This document shows positions 36,092-46,707 of a stretch of DNA of 64,000 nucleotides, one piece after another; position 1 is the stretch's first letter, and each line of letters begins with the position of its first letter. Made by a program: the position numbers and the translations under genes. Origin of the DNA: Echinarachnius parma (taxonomy: Eukaryota > Echinodermata > Echinoidea > Clypeasteroida > Echinarachniidae); contig JBAMJV010002987.1 of the NCBI GenBank assembly GCA_037951105.1, positions 1-64,000 of the forward strand, read 5' to 3'. The notes below the pieces were generated by a model. The model had not been told where the DNA came from and did not search any database. It saw only the letters and a program-made list of their open reading frames with translations.

Positions 36092-36733
36092 TTAAACTGC
36101 TGTGGGCTTAATATAACAATGGCGACCGAAAGTCTTGTATCTGCACTTTGCTCGTAATGAAAATTGGTATATCACTCAAATCCCAGTCCCATAGTGGCGA
36201 TTTCTTAGGCGAAACACAGAGAATCGGTACTAGCTCGGCACGATTCAACACGGCAATATTCGCAAAAACATTATAAGAATCCCAAGCACTGCATTAACCG
36301 TACATGACTTCATCTCGACTTCATTGCACTTTGCATAAAATCAGTTGCTGCAAAGTCCGGTAAGTTCCGGCAAACGGTAAAATGCAATGTTATACCGAGT
36401 ATACGAAAAATCCAGTTGGATAGAGTAGAAGCGAACACCTCTACAAAGTAAAATCACAAATCCAAATCCAAATTACAAAAAGTCTTATCCAAAGAAGACA
36501 ACAATTTAAACTATTTAAATTACATTCCTGGACTTTTGTTGTTAATATATTTCAGATAAGCTTTCGATTCAATATCTCACGACTCTATTTTCAGGTCTTG
36601 GACTTTTTTCACGTAAGTGAGTCAATAAAATCTTAGATTAAACATAAACAAACAATTAAATGCCTCTTCATGCGTTTTGGTCAATGGTCATAATTTATGA
36701 AAAGTCACCCGATTCACAAAAAGCACACAGTAA

Positions 36734-37101
36734 GCCACCGTAAAAAAAAAGAAAGGCACACGGTAAAATACTGAAGGGATGACATCTTCTGTAATCTGAT
36801 GGACACGGTGTGATAATCTGTACAGTGATCCTATCCCTAACCCTAACCCTAACCCTAACCCTAACCCCTCAGACGGTACTTGACTGAGTACCTCGTCACC
36901 CAGGTGATAGGTGACAACATCTAAACAATATATTACCGTGTACTTTTTTGTCATCCCTTCAGTATTTTACCGTGTGCCTTCTGTGTAATAGGTGCACCCT
37001 CGTCACCCAGGTGATAGGTGACAACATCTAAACAATATATTACCGTGTACTTTTTTGTCATCCCTTCAGTATTTTACCGTGTGCCTTCTGTGTAATAGGT
37101 G
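36734..37101. repeat. Interstitial telomere-type repeat inside a duplicated palindrome
   Basis: Five perfect CCCTAA units at 36835-36864, plus a partial one before. To the left, CACACGGTAAAATACTGAAG at about 36757; to the right, its inverse CTTCAGTATTTTACCGTGTG at about 36957. The right arm is tandemly duplicated: 36890-36993 and 36998-37101 match, with period 108 bp. It lies far from any chromosome end as far as the window shows. Confidence 0.8.
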
Positions 37102-37296
37102 GAAAAGTAGATTTAGTATGGAAAGATGTTGTCGCCAATGTCATCCTCTGTCTCCATACATTTGTATTTTATGTGTAGAGATATTAAGTATAATGGTTAG
37201 ATAATGTGATTGTACGAAAAGGTATAACAATAGCTAATGTTCATCACAAAATAAATCAGTATGCTGACGACACCCTTATAACTTTAAAATAGTTAA

Positions 37297-37850
37297 AGGG
37301 ATAGTTGAGTTTTAGTATAGAGGGCGCTACACAAAATAATTCTTTGAGAGATAATGAAAAACTGAGTGTCAAATTTGAAAGAGCATACAATTTTAATGAC
37401 AGAATAAACTTGATTTGATCAAAATCGGTTTAGAACGGCTGAAATATCTATAAACATAACCGTTTGTAATAATTGTGGGGCCCCACAAATATTCGATAAT
37501 TTTGAACCATTTAAACAAAATGCTTCCTCTTTTCAAAAATTTACAAAAGAGGTTTTTAAATAGTTGTTGATTATCTCTCTATCTAATCACTATTTTAACA
37601 AAACATCACATGCACAATATTTTATTTTAAATGGTTGAAACGAATGAGTTTTTAGAGAGCGCCCTCTTGAATTTTAACGGCTTTTTTTTTAATGATAACA
37701 GGCTTTTTACTTAGTCGTTTGTAATTTTGTATTCCTTTAGAGCATGGTGGAGTTATAAATATTAGTTTGTAATGTAATGGTGCAGGTTTTGGTTAATAAA
37801 ATTCAGTTTGAACAAAACTGTACTCTCTTTACCAAAACTCAACTATCCCT
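37297..37850. mobile_element. TTAA-flanked MITE, family A, complete
   Basis: 554 bp with TTAA on both sides. Ends are AGGGATAGTTGAGTTTTAG and CCAAAACTCAACTATCCCT. Same internal AGAGGGCGC and GCGCCCTCTTGA blocks as the copy at 2892. Confidence 0.85.
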
Positions 37851-38880
37851 TTAAAAAAGTGATTTGCAAAAAACGATGGAAAATTTTAAAATTGTTTAAA
37901 GCTGCATCAGGATTGAGTATAAATAAGCAAAATACATAATAAAATAAATTGGATAGGAAGATATAAGAAAGGATATATTCTCGAAAATGAAATGAAACAT
38001 TTTTCTTAATTAGATTGATTAACGTCCAAAGGCGGAATAGCATAATTTTGATGAAACAATTGTGGTCAGCTTTTCATTACTCTAATTATTTTCACATACA
38101 TAACAGAGCATAATGAATTTCTTTATATTTTTAAAACAAATTTCCTCCTACGAAATGGAATTCCCAGAAACCAATATAAAATATTTAATCGGTTTTCGAA
38201 GCCAGTGAATTCTTAATTTTGTTTATATTAATTCCACAAGACAACAACAACATAAACGTGAAAACTAAGTGAAGAGAGAAGTTATTAACATATTTCAAAC
38301 GTTCATTCTCCTTATTATGCCCTTGGGCTACTCTTGTTTGTTCAAGTACTCGAGGACTGAAGAGCCGCGACATCAACTGTCAACTAATTAATTATCTTTG
38401 CCTTCAATAAGACGGACACAGTAGGGTTTCGCCTAAGGGTGTCGACCGCGCGGGTGGGACGGAGCCCCGTGGAGGGATGGCGGATGGGCGAGATATTTAA
38501 AATGTTTGAAGCGGGGGTTAAAGAACAACACAACACAAAACATTAAAATGAAGGGATATTGTGTCCTCTCATTCCTTATATGAAATTGATACAATAGTCT
38601 ACTTCAACATAGTCTGCGCGGTGCCAACTTGCGAACGCACTGGCTCAGTGTTAAGGCATGTAAGGAGTGTCCCTAAATGAGTACGGCCTCACTAAGCATG
38701 TTCGAAAGTTCATATTTTCGCAGCATAATAAGTTTAATCGACATACGACGAGTATTTGTACAGTCGATCAGCATCAGAACGGGGAGTCTCTGAGCATGAT
38801 ACTCGGGATAATTTCTATCCTCTAGATTTTTCCTTTAAAATAAGATCATGTAGTGGACTTTTGTCATGTTCATGGTAGGC
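37851..38880. other. 3' flank of the receptor gene
   Basis: No coding motif. On the minus strand an ATTAAA word occurs at 38738-38733, about 145 bases after the receptor stop codon, a possible but unproven polyadenylation signal. Confidence 0.35.
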
Positions 38881-39554
38881 CTAGTCGTTATCTTCTTCTT
38901 CTTCTAAGATGCTGGTAAAATCCATATGAAATAAGGTGAAGTTAGTCTGAGGCTCGGAAGGCACCCCGGGGTTCATAACGAATTGGTAAATGACGTAGAG
39001 TCCGCTCACAATCATAACGGCCCAAAGAATCAGCGAAGCGCTTCGCTCAAGGAAAAAAGCCACACGAAACTCCTTCTGTCTCGAATACCTCGCAACTCGA
39101 GGACGTGTTCTTTCGCCGCGTGAGGGACGCTCCTCGTCAGCGTCCAGACCGTTCTCTGAATCTTGAGAAAGTGTCGCCTGATGATTTCCGCTATCACACA
39201 ACCCAACTTCTTCATCGCCTGCCTCAGCATCAAGGTGATTTCGCTTGTCACCACGTCTGTCGACATGGCAACTCGAACCGGAAAATTCGCTTTCGTCTGC
39301 AACCTCGGTTGACGTACAGCTCGCGCTCTTATGCTGACCCCTTTTCTTCGTCTTTGACTCGTTTTTTCTCGAATTCTGTTTCGATTTTTCGTTTCTCCTT
39401 TGCTTATTAATGACACCGTAAACGGCGTTGGTGAAACGGAGCTTTTGGGTGGATTCCGGTACGGAGTCTTGTGCAAAGTGGTACATCCTGAGCACCAGGA
39501 CCTCGACGAACAACGATACGCACCCGATGACGACCATCACGAACAGATGTGTAC
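38881..39554 (-). CDS. Receptor exon: M3, cytoplasmic loop and M4
   Basis: Begins after ACATTACAG with GTHLFVMVV, runs through M3 and a loop rich in Arg, Lys and Ser, then M4, and ends with EEEEDND and a stop. The acidic extracellular tail is longer than usual, about 30 residues after M4. Confidence 0.92.
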
Positions 39555-41177
39555 CTGTAATGTATGCAGAAAAAACAACCTTGGTGATTCGTGAAAATAT
39601 TCATGAAAATTATAATCCGCTTTGATATAATATAAATATTGGGTGATTAACAACATATATAAGTATATTATGGGTACTTATAAAAGATGCAAATATGTTT
39701 TATATAACCACAATCCCCCACAATCATATGGGAAATTTACTATTCAGTGTGATGCGGTGAAAATTATAAAAACAATACAATTCAAACTACAGTCAGGACA
39801 AACAAAATATGGATTTTGTTATTATTATTTGGACAGCCTGCTTTGAAACAACGCCATGCAGTAGTTGCATGACTAGTATTCGTTGTTCATGGATGCACCA
39901 GTAAGCCTAATGCTACACCAAATAACGTTTAAAAAGCCAACTCACCGATGAGCGGGAACTCCCTTCCATGGGGCGGTAAGGTCACTGAGACGAGCTGGAG
40001 AAAGACGAAGAGAGCGAGGAGGTTGGTGATGGCGAACGAGATCTTCTCTCCCGAGTTCGGTGGCAGACAGAAGACGAGCAGGGTCAGTGGAGAGAAGATG
40101 GCGCTGGGAACGACGATGGATAGTATGTAGAAGTGCGACTGGCGCTCGAACTTGAGGTGGTAGGATATAACGTCATACTTCACCCCGCCGCGCTTGGCAG
40201 TCTTGTTCTTCGTCATTTTCACTTGCAGTAGTGCCCACATCGCGTTCGTAGTGTACGTATCGTCGGCTTCCTTCACGTAGGTGTGTATGGGCTTGAATCG
40301 CAGCTTGTGGGTGTTGTAGATCCACGACACAAACTCGAGGTCGCAGCGCTGTTCGTCGAAGGGGAAGTAGGTCGTATGGATGTCGCAGAAGGTCGTGAGG
40401 ATGACGGGAGCATCCCATGTGACGGATCCGTTTGACGTCACTACCGCGGTCCACTTGCCAATTCTCATGAACTTCGGATCGATCCTGTATAGGTCAAAAT
40501 AAAGCCGAAACGAAACAAAACCGTACTAACTTCCACATTATGTTATTAGTATTAACTGCATTGTCAAATTGAAACATTAGAATAATAAAAGGAGGGGCAA
40601 ATTAGCTACTTCGATTGGTAGAATTGAAAGATGAGCATTTCATAGTTGAAATCATAATAGTTGACCATGGGGTGACCATCGTCCGAACAAAAGTAATGCG
40701 GAATCGAATGTCCTTTAATAAGAAGAGACACACAACAGACAACGTTAAGGAATTGGCAATTTGAGCAATATGACATTAACATGACATGTCTAGGATGCGC
40801 AAAGACCACAATACAACGACTAACGAGGACGGTTGTAAGGACGATGATATTAAAGATCAGATAATGAGGATGCTGATAATGATGACGAAGACACCAACGA
40901 CGACAACTATGATGAAAATGATGATGACGATGAAGGTGATGATGATAATGAGTAAGACCGAATATTGACAAAATTAGTTTAATGCATTGGCATGAAAGAG
41001 TGTAATCTAGTTTAGATTTTGATTTAAGAATCGATTAGTTAATCATATAGTTTATCCACATATTCATCAGGTCATATTGTTTCTTGGTGGATACGAGAGA
41101 AGCAATGTCGCTCTTGGTTGCCATACATACGCCCTGGTATTACTGATGAAAATGATGATGATGATGATGATGATGAA

Positions 41178-41259
<82 letters not shown>

Positions 41260-41347
41260 TTGATGATGATGATGATGATGATCATGTTATTAATGATGAT
41301 GATGATGATCATGATGGTGGTGATGAGGATGATAATAATTATGTTGG

Positions 41348-41378
<31 letters not shown>

Positions 41379-43986
41379 GTTTATAATGATGTGATAAAGG
41401 AAGGTGTGTTCGATATATTAGGAATGTTCCCTTTTCAAAACACACATACAAGGGTTACATGAATCAGGCCAATTTTAAAGCGATATTCAGGAAGTTCGCG
41501 CACCTTAAAAATAATACCAACAAACTGTAAGAAAATATACTCCCAATTATATACAACGCCACTCACCCGGTGTAAAGTGTGACATCAGGCCGCCATATAT
41601 GATGAACGCTAACATGGAGACGATCTATGTCATCGTGCATCTCTGGGATCCAGCGTAAAAATTCATCGCGCCACCTCTGGAAATCAGAATTAGAGGGACA
41701 GTAAGTTCAAACTATACACAGTATAAGCTCTCCAGACTAATAAACACTCTTATCTCAATATGTTTAATTCAATATTTACTAAAAGTTAGATTACTCATGC
41801 ATAATGATAAACCTACATTTGAATGGTCAGTCGGAGGAATTAGTTCGAAAAATCTCAGGTAGACAGCCGTCATGAATTTACAGAACCATTCGTTTAACGT
41901 ACATAATCATTATTATGGTAACGTTTGTTTGTAAGTTGGTAAGTTTTTGTGTGTGCATGTTTGTTTGTTTGTTTATTAGCATAAATGTTGTTGTCTTTGC
42001 TTTCCTCTTCTGTGGGAGGGGTCTCCTGACACGTATTCCCCCATCCGACCAAAAAACTGTGACAAGGATGAATTTACTAGTGGGATCCACGGGCGTAGAT
42101 ACCGGGAGGGGGGGGGGGGGGGGGGGTATAACCCCCCACATTTTGGTGTGTTGTATAATAACAACAACAATGATGATAATCATAAGAAAAATAATGTAAC
42201 TAAATTATAATGATGATAATATTACATATATTTAGCGCTTAATAGATTGTTTCTAAGCGCTTGAGAAAAGAAGATAATATAGAATATAAACAAAACTTAA
42301 TACAAATTAACAAAACAAAACATGATACTCAATTGATCGAACAAATGTGTCTTTAACATGGATTTAAAAGAGTCTTTGGTAGGGGCATCTCTGATAATAA
42401 AAATGATAATAATACTAATAATAACCATATAGTTAAAGTGATATTTTAAACACCAATTTCAAAAATTTCTCCACGTGGGAGGGGGTAAAGCCCCTCCCAT
42501 ACCCTCCCCCAAATTTGTATCTTTCCTTTTTAATACAGGCATGTAGTGCGTTAGTGGGTTGTGTGTGCTTGGGCGTCAACAGGACGCTACGGGGGGATAA
42601 ATTTGAAAGTGGAGGGGATTGCCCCCCCCCCTCCCCCCCCCCCCCCCCCCCCCATTTGCACATTATGTAAATTTGAATCCATAGCTTGTATACTACAATT
42701 TGAAATTTATGTATCAGGTATGCACGAAATTGTACAATTTCAAGCCCCAAAATTCAAAAGCTCCCTACGGTGGGAGGAGGACATCCCCTCCAATACCATG
42801 CTCTGCTCGGTCGCTTTGCTCCCTCGCAACCCCCACACTTATGAGAAGCCCTATTATGCGTGTGCGAGTTCATTTCAGTTCCATTTGAAAGTGCCTTTTA
42901 TTTGGGTTTTCAAATGAGCAGGGTTCGCCTCCGATTAAATTCATTAAATACATTAAATTCGTGGAATATCCACTCAAAACTCTTCCAAGTGGGTTTCCAC
43001 GGCGAAAGGCGATACTGCATCACTGCTTTCCCATATAATCTCTTGTGTTTTAATGGCTCTTTTTGAATGATAACAGGCTTTTTACTAAGTCGTTTGTAAT
43101 TTTGTATACCTTTCGAGCATGGTAGAGTAACTGTTATAACTATTAGTTTATAATGTTACTGTCCAGGTTTGGTTACTAAAGTTCAGCCTTACCAAAACTG
43201 TACTACCCCTTTAATATGAACAATTATGTGCTCACATCTTCTTTAGATGTGTGTAGGAATATAAACTAGCCCCCTCTGTAAAATCTATAATCGTAATTTC
43301 ACGATATGGATCACAACGCGAAACACTGTACCATACTTAACAATTTTTCAAAAGATCGCAGTGCGGACACACTGTACCATATTTCACAATGTGGATTGCA
43401 GTGCGGACACACTGTACCATATTTCATAATGTGGATCGCAGTGCGAACACACTGTAACATTATTTCAAAATGTTGATAACTGTGCAACTTACCTGTGTCA
43501 TACTTACGTACAGGGATATGTGTTGTTTATGCTCATCCTGTAGAAGAAAAAAGGTGGAGAATAGAGTAAAATATTTACTATTTATCGTAGATTTATATTC
43601 AAAATTCATACAAATTCAGGAAAGCTAGTGAAGCTATGATAATTGACCATCAAATTGGCACTATATATATACATGTACATATGTTGCAAATTTAATGTAT
43701 TGTTTATAAAGCATCAAGTAAATTTATACCACATTATTATTATTGAAATCATATTATATTACAAACATATAATTTAGAACACTTACCAGATAAAGTATAC
43801 AGAAAGTCAGACACGAATAACAGGTGATACTTACAAAATCTATGAGCTGATCAATAAGAATCCCAAAATGGACTACTGTGACGTCTGTTCTATTGACAAC
43901 AGGACGCTCGCTAATTGGTCCGTAATTGTCCAATAGCGTTTTGAGAAGTCTCTTTTGTGAGTTCATCGAGAAGTTGGTTCGTCCGT
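38881..43986 (-). CDS. Nicotinic acetylcholine receptor-like subunit (non-alpha), multi-exon
   Basis: Five minus-strand exons join in phase: 43986-43835, 43537-43493, 41676-41567, 40484-39946 and 39554-38881 (1520 nt, stop TAG). The 45- and 110-nt exons are the classic sizes of nicotinic receptor genes. The product has the ligand-binding domain (RPVVNRTDVTVVHFGI, WRDEFLRWIPEMHDDI, IWRPDVTLYTG) and the Cys-loop C-x13-C (CDIHTTYFPFDEQRC). M1 follows, then M2 starting GEKISFAITNLLALF, M3 (THLFVMVVIGCVSLF), a basic Ser-rich cytoplasmic loop of about 110 residues, and M4 (SASLILWAVMIVSGLYV). It would form part of a pentameric ligand-gated cation channel at the plasma membrane. The paired cysteines of alpha subunits are absent in loop C (YDVISYHLKFERQ), so it is called non-alpha; the ligand is not certain. 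The signal-peptide exon upstream was not found. No internal stops or frame breaks. Confidence 0.92.
39946..40484 (-). CDS. Receptor exon: Cys-loop, M1 and M2
   Basis: 539 nt from IDPKFMRIGKW through the Cys-loop, M1 (HFYILSIVVPSAIFSPLTLL) and M2, ending at REFPLI before GTGAGT. Phase 2 at entry and phase 1 at exit match the neighbours. Confidence 0.92.
41071..41145 (+). pseudogene. P450 I-helix exon fragment inside a receptor intron
   Basis: After TTCATCAG the plus strand reads VILFLGGYERSNVALGCHTY then ALVLL. This parallels LLFFFAGYETTNITLGCLAY then AL of the P450 relic at 15583-15650. The oxygen-binding threonine position of the GGYETT motif is lost (ER). Right after it the sequence runs into a (GAT)n array. 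No other P450 exon is recognisable around it, so it is a single-exon relic lying antisense in the intron of the receptor gene. Confidence 0.75.
41146..41380. repeat. (GAT)n and (GGT)n microsatellite
   Basis: More than 40 GAT units with a few interruptions, followed by GGT units from about 41343. Long Met, Asp or Ile open frames on both strands are artefacts of it. Confidence 0.95.
41567..41676 (-). CDS. Receptor exon of 110 nt
   Basis: Encodes RWRDEFLRWIPEMHDDIDRL through IWRPDVTLYTG, between TTTCCAG and GTGAGT. Its length of 110 nt equals the conserved exon. Confidence 0.9.
41677..43039. other. Receptor intron with G/C-run repeats
   Basis: A G-run element lies near 42085-42130 (GGGCGTAGATACCGGGAGGG). 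An AT-rich piece with the TTTAGCGCTTAATAG tail motif lies at 42215-42262. A copy of the G/C-run repeat with AAAGCTCCCTACGGTGGGAG lies at about 42590-42850. No exon. Confidence 0.55.
43040..43210. mobile_element. TTAA-flanked MITE, family A, right half only
   Basis: Starts inside the element at CTCTTGTGTTTTAATGGCTC and runs to CCAAAACTGTACTACCCCT followed by TTAA. The left half is missing. Confidence 0.75.
43493..43537 (-). CDS. Receptor exon of 45 nt
   Basis: Encodes DEHKQHISLYVSMTQ between TTCTACAG and GTAAGT. The length equals the conserved 45-nt exon of nicotinic receptor genes. Confidence 0.9.
43835..43986 (-). CDS. Receptor exon: N-terminal ligand-binding domain
   Basis: 152 nt, bounded by CTTTCAG and GTAAGT. 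Encodes RLLKTLLDNYGPISERPVVN and the following beta-strand to QLIDF. Starts in phase 1, so a preceding exon must exist. Confidence 0.9.
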
Positions 43987-44442
43987 CTGAAAGTGGAGAA
44001 CAAGTAAAGAGCAAAGGTACGATATATTATCATGAAAGCCATAGACAGAACGTGTACGTATACAGGCCATAGCAGTTGACCTTTTCCCAACTTAATATTT
44101 TGATCACACATATTGAATACATGGAACATTATGTTCTAGAAAGCAATATTGGTAAGATTAGTAATAAAACGATAACTTCTTCATTATTTACACATTGATA
44201 TATGATTTCAAAAAAGAACTTTAACAAACAATACTGTTGTAAATTGCATGCATGGGCTGTTCACTTGCTAGCTGCATGTAGCTGTAATACATTTTAAAAA
44301 AGGGCTATGCGTCATGAGATGAATTTCAAAACAGATCTTGCTATTTAGCGTTCCATGGACATCAGTTTCATGGACATCAGTTACATAAAATGGGCTGAAA
44401 ATCCCCACCCTCAATAAAAACACTTTATCCACATTTGCTGCT
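43987..44442. other. Upstream of first recognised receptor exon; nothing called
   Basis: The signal-peptide exon should lie here or further upstream. The minus frame 44129-43911 begins MFHVFNMCDQN but is out of phase with the exon and has no clear signal peptide. No promoter was called. Confidence 0.35.
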
Positions 44443-44605
44443 CTCAACCCAGGTGTAGTAAATGGGTACTTGGCAGGAATTTATTGCTTGAAATGCTAGA
44501 GCGCCCCATCATAGTAGCTCGGCTAAAGCAAGGTAATAATGCTCCGAGCGCTAGCTTGGACTGGTGATAAAGCGCTATATAAAAGTGGATATTATTATTA
44601 TTATA
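44443..44605 (+). mobile_element. SINE-like element with ATT-rich tail
   Basis: CCCAGGTGTAGTAAATGGGT, TACTTGGCAGGAATTTATTG and TAGAGCGCCCC lead to AAGCGCTATATAAAAGTGG and (ATT)n. The same 3' tail motif (AGCGCTATATAAA with TTA or ATT units) occurs at 54200-54230 and, inverted, at 61235-61320. I recognise this layout as a common invertebrate SINE or LINE tail, without a family name. Confidence 0.5.
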
Positions 44606-45203
44606 AAAGTAAATTGTTTCCAGTGTTTATTTCCGTTGCATGGATTCGTGGCCCAATGGGCTTCTTGGCGTCAATGTGATACCGTAGAAACCCGCTGTGA
44701 AGCACCTATCGATGTTTTGTGTTTAAAGAGCGCTCTCAAACACCGAAAGGGAGACATTATTCAAGAATGCAAATGGTGGTAATGAATAATTGAATATTCA
44801 TGAGAATAATAATGAAGGTGAATCCTATGAAAACGCCGCCAAAATAGACAATGTGACTGTATTTGATGTGGGGTGTGTACAGGGGATCCCACCCCACGAA
44901 GCTCCTGTCCCCGTTAGGGAAGATTCAAACAGATGAATTAACTCACAGGAACGTAATTTGTATAATAATAAAGGTATATAGGATATCTTAAATGCAGACA
45001 ATCACAGTAAAGCGTTCAATATACGCCTACATGATCACTAATATCAACGTTCTTGCCCCCCCCCCCCCCCCCCCCCCCCCCCGTTCGTCAAGTAAACGTT
45101 TACCACCCTACACCTCTCTGGGTTGCATTAATAGACCGCTTCTGTAATGTATGCAAATAATATGCGTATGACGTAAGACTCCCCGTTGGTAAGCTTAACA
45201 ATA

Positions 45204-45254
45204 GTAACTAGGTCCGGCAAGCTACGTTTGCCGGAGCTTGCCGGACCTAGTTAC
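45204..45254. repeat. Perfect 20-bp hairpin inside the left arm
   Basis: GTAACTAGGTCCGGCAAGCT and its exact inverse, separated by 11 bases (45224-45234). The loop contains TTGCCGG, related to the arm. Confidence 0.85.
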
Positions 45255-46224
45255 TTTTGTAACTCAGGAAAAGGGTAAATGGGGGTGTTTGTAACGGTAT
45301 TATAAGCTTTGTTTGTGCGACACAAATTGTTATTGTTCCATGCAGACATTAAATTCGACGTTATCACTGACAACCTGCTCCATCGGTAACACGTTATGCC
45401 ATGTAACATTGCGAGATCATTCATCCACCCACTGAACAAAAGCTATACATGTATACATCAGCGTGCTTGACAACAGACAATGCTTGCCTGACCTTTCATA
45501 GAAATCATGTGTGATGAAGCAAGAACGATAACGTGTGTTCATTCAAACTTAACAAATATAACCTGATTGTGTCGTGTCGTGTGTCAGGTTCGTATTACCA
45601 GGGTCAGATCTAGGAAGGTGCGGGGACGAATGCCTCCTTTTTGTTGTTATACTATATCTTTCACCTTTAACAAAATATTACCTTTACATCCAGTCATACA
45701 AGAAAAGGCTATTCGAAATATTTAATTTCTTCCGATTCTGAATGACACTGGTATATATATAATGCATTTATCACACCCCCTTAAACTCAGAATGCTGGAC
45801 TCGCCCCTGCCCCTATAAACAAAAGCGCTACACAAATAGTAGTAGAATATAGCACCCTTGCCATGTTAAAATCCTATCTCGCAGTGTAACGCCGAATGTT
45901 TAGATCACTAAAATAAATCACAGACAAGTGAGAAGAAAAAAAGAGAAAGAAGAAAAATAGAAGAAAAAAATAATCAAAAAAGAATTTAAAAAGATGATGA
46001 AAACATAAAATGATTATGAGAAACAAGAATCATGAAAAAAGATGACACAAAAAATAAATCACAGACAAGTGAAAAAAATCAAAAATCCAAAAAAAAATCC
46101 AAAAAGAAATAAAAAAGCAAAAACATAAATGAATGTAACGTGTTATTTACATTTAATCACAATAATTATAAAGATAAACATTGAACTTAATTCCCAAAAT
46201 AATGTACACAAAATGGCCCACCTC

Positions 46225-46315
46225 AAAGATTCGAACCAGCTCCACCAGGTTGATAGATTTCGAAAACAATTTTTTTTTCCGATGAGCTAACTAACAAACT
46301 TCATACGTTACGAGG
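46225..46315 (-). other. tRNA-like segment (SINE head or tRNA relic)
   Basis: On the minus strand TTAGCTCATCGG resembles a tRNA A box and GGTTCGAATC is a near-perfect B box, about 55 bases apart, including an A run. No complete cloverleaf acceptor stem is evident. It may be the head of a tRNA-derived SINE or a decayed tRNA gene. It sits in the centre of the large foldback element. Confidence 0.4.
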
Positions 46316-46707
46316 TTTTTGTCGTTCTATATCTCTAAACCTCCATGTCTACATTGGGTGATATTTGTTAAGTGCGAAAAAACACATGTTTTGGCTTTTC
46401 TATGAAAGGTCAGACAAGCATTGTCTGTTGTCCAGCGCTCTGATGTATGCAGAAATAGCTTCTATTCTGTTCAAGGGGTGAATTATCTTACAAGGTTGGG
46501 GCAGGGTCTGCAAGGAACAATACGAATGTGCGTCGTTAAAATAAATTATACCGTTACAAACACTCACATTTACCCTTTTCCTGAATCTTTAAACTAGACA
46601 ACAGGAAACCATTGTATTAAAACAATAAACACACATGGGCATACCATAGGCTGAATCAATGTAGTCAAAAGAGGTGTAGGGTGGTAAACGTTTACCTGAC
46701 ACACGGG

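Noticed and set aside
36826-36870. Chromosome end
   Set aside because: Only five CCCTAA units, with unique and gene-bearing sequence on both sides, so interstitial.
41067-41462. Met-, Asp- and Ile-rich frames over (GAT)n
   Set aside because: Microsatellite translations. Only the first 25 codons of the Met-rich frame carry real P450 similarity.
43911-44129. Signal-peptide exon of the receptor (MFHVFNMCDQN frame)
   Set aside because: Out of phase with the next exon, no donor in the right place, and no convincing signal peptide.
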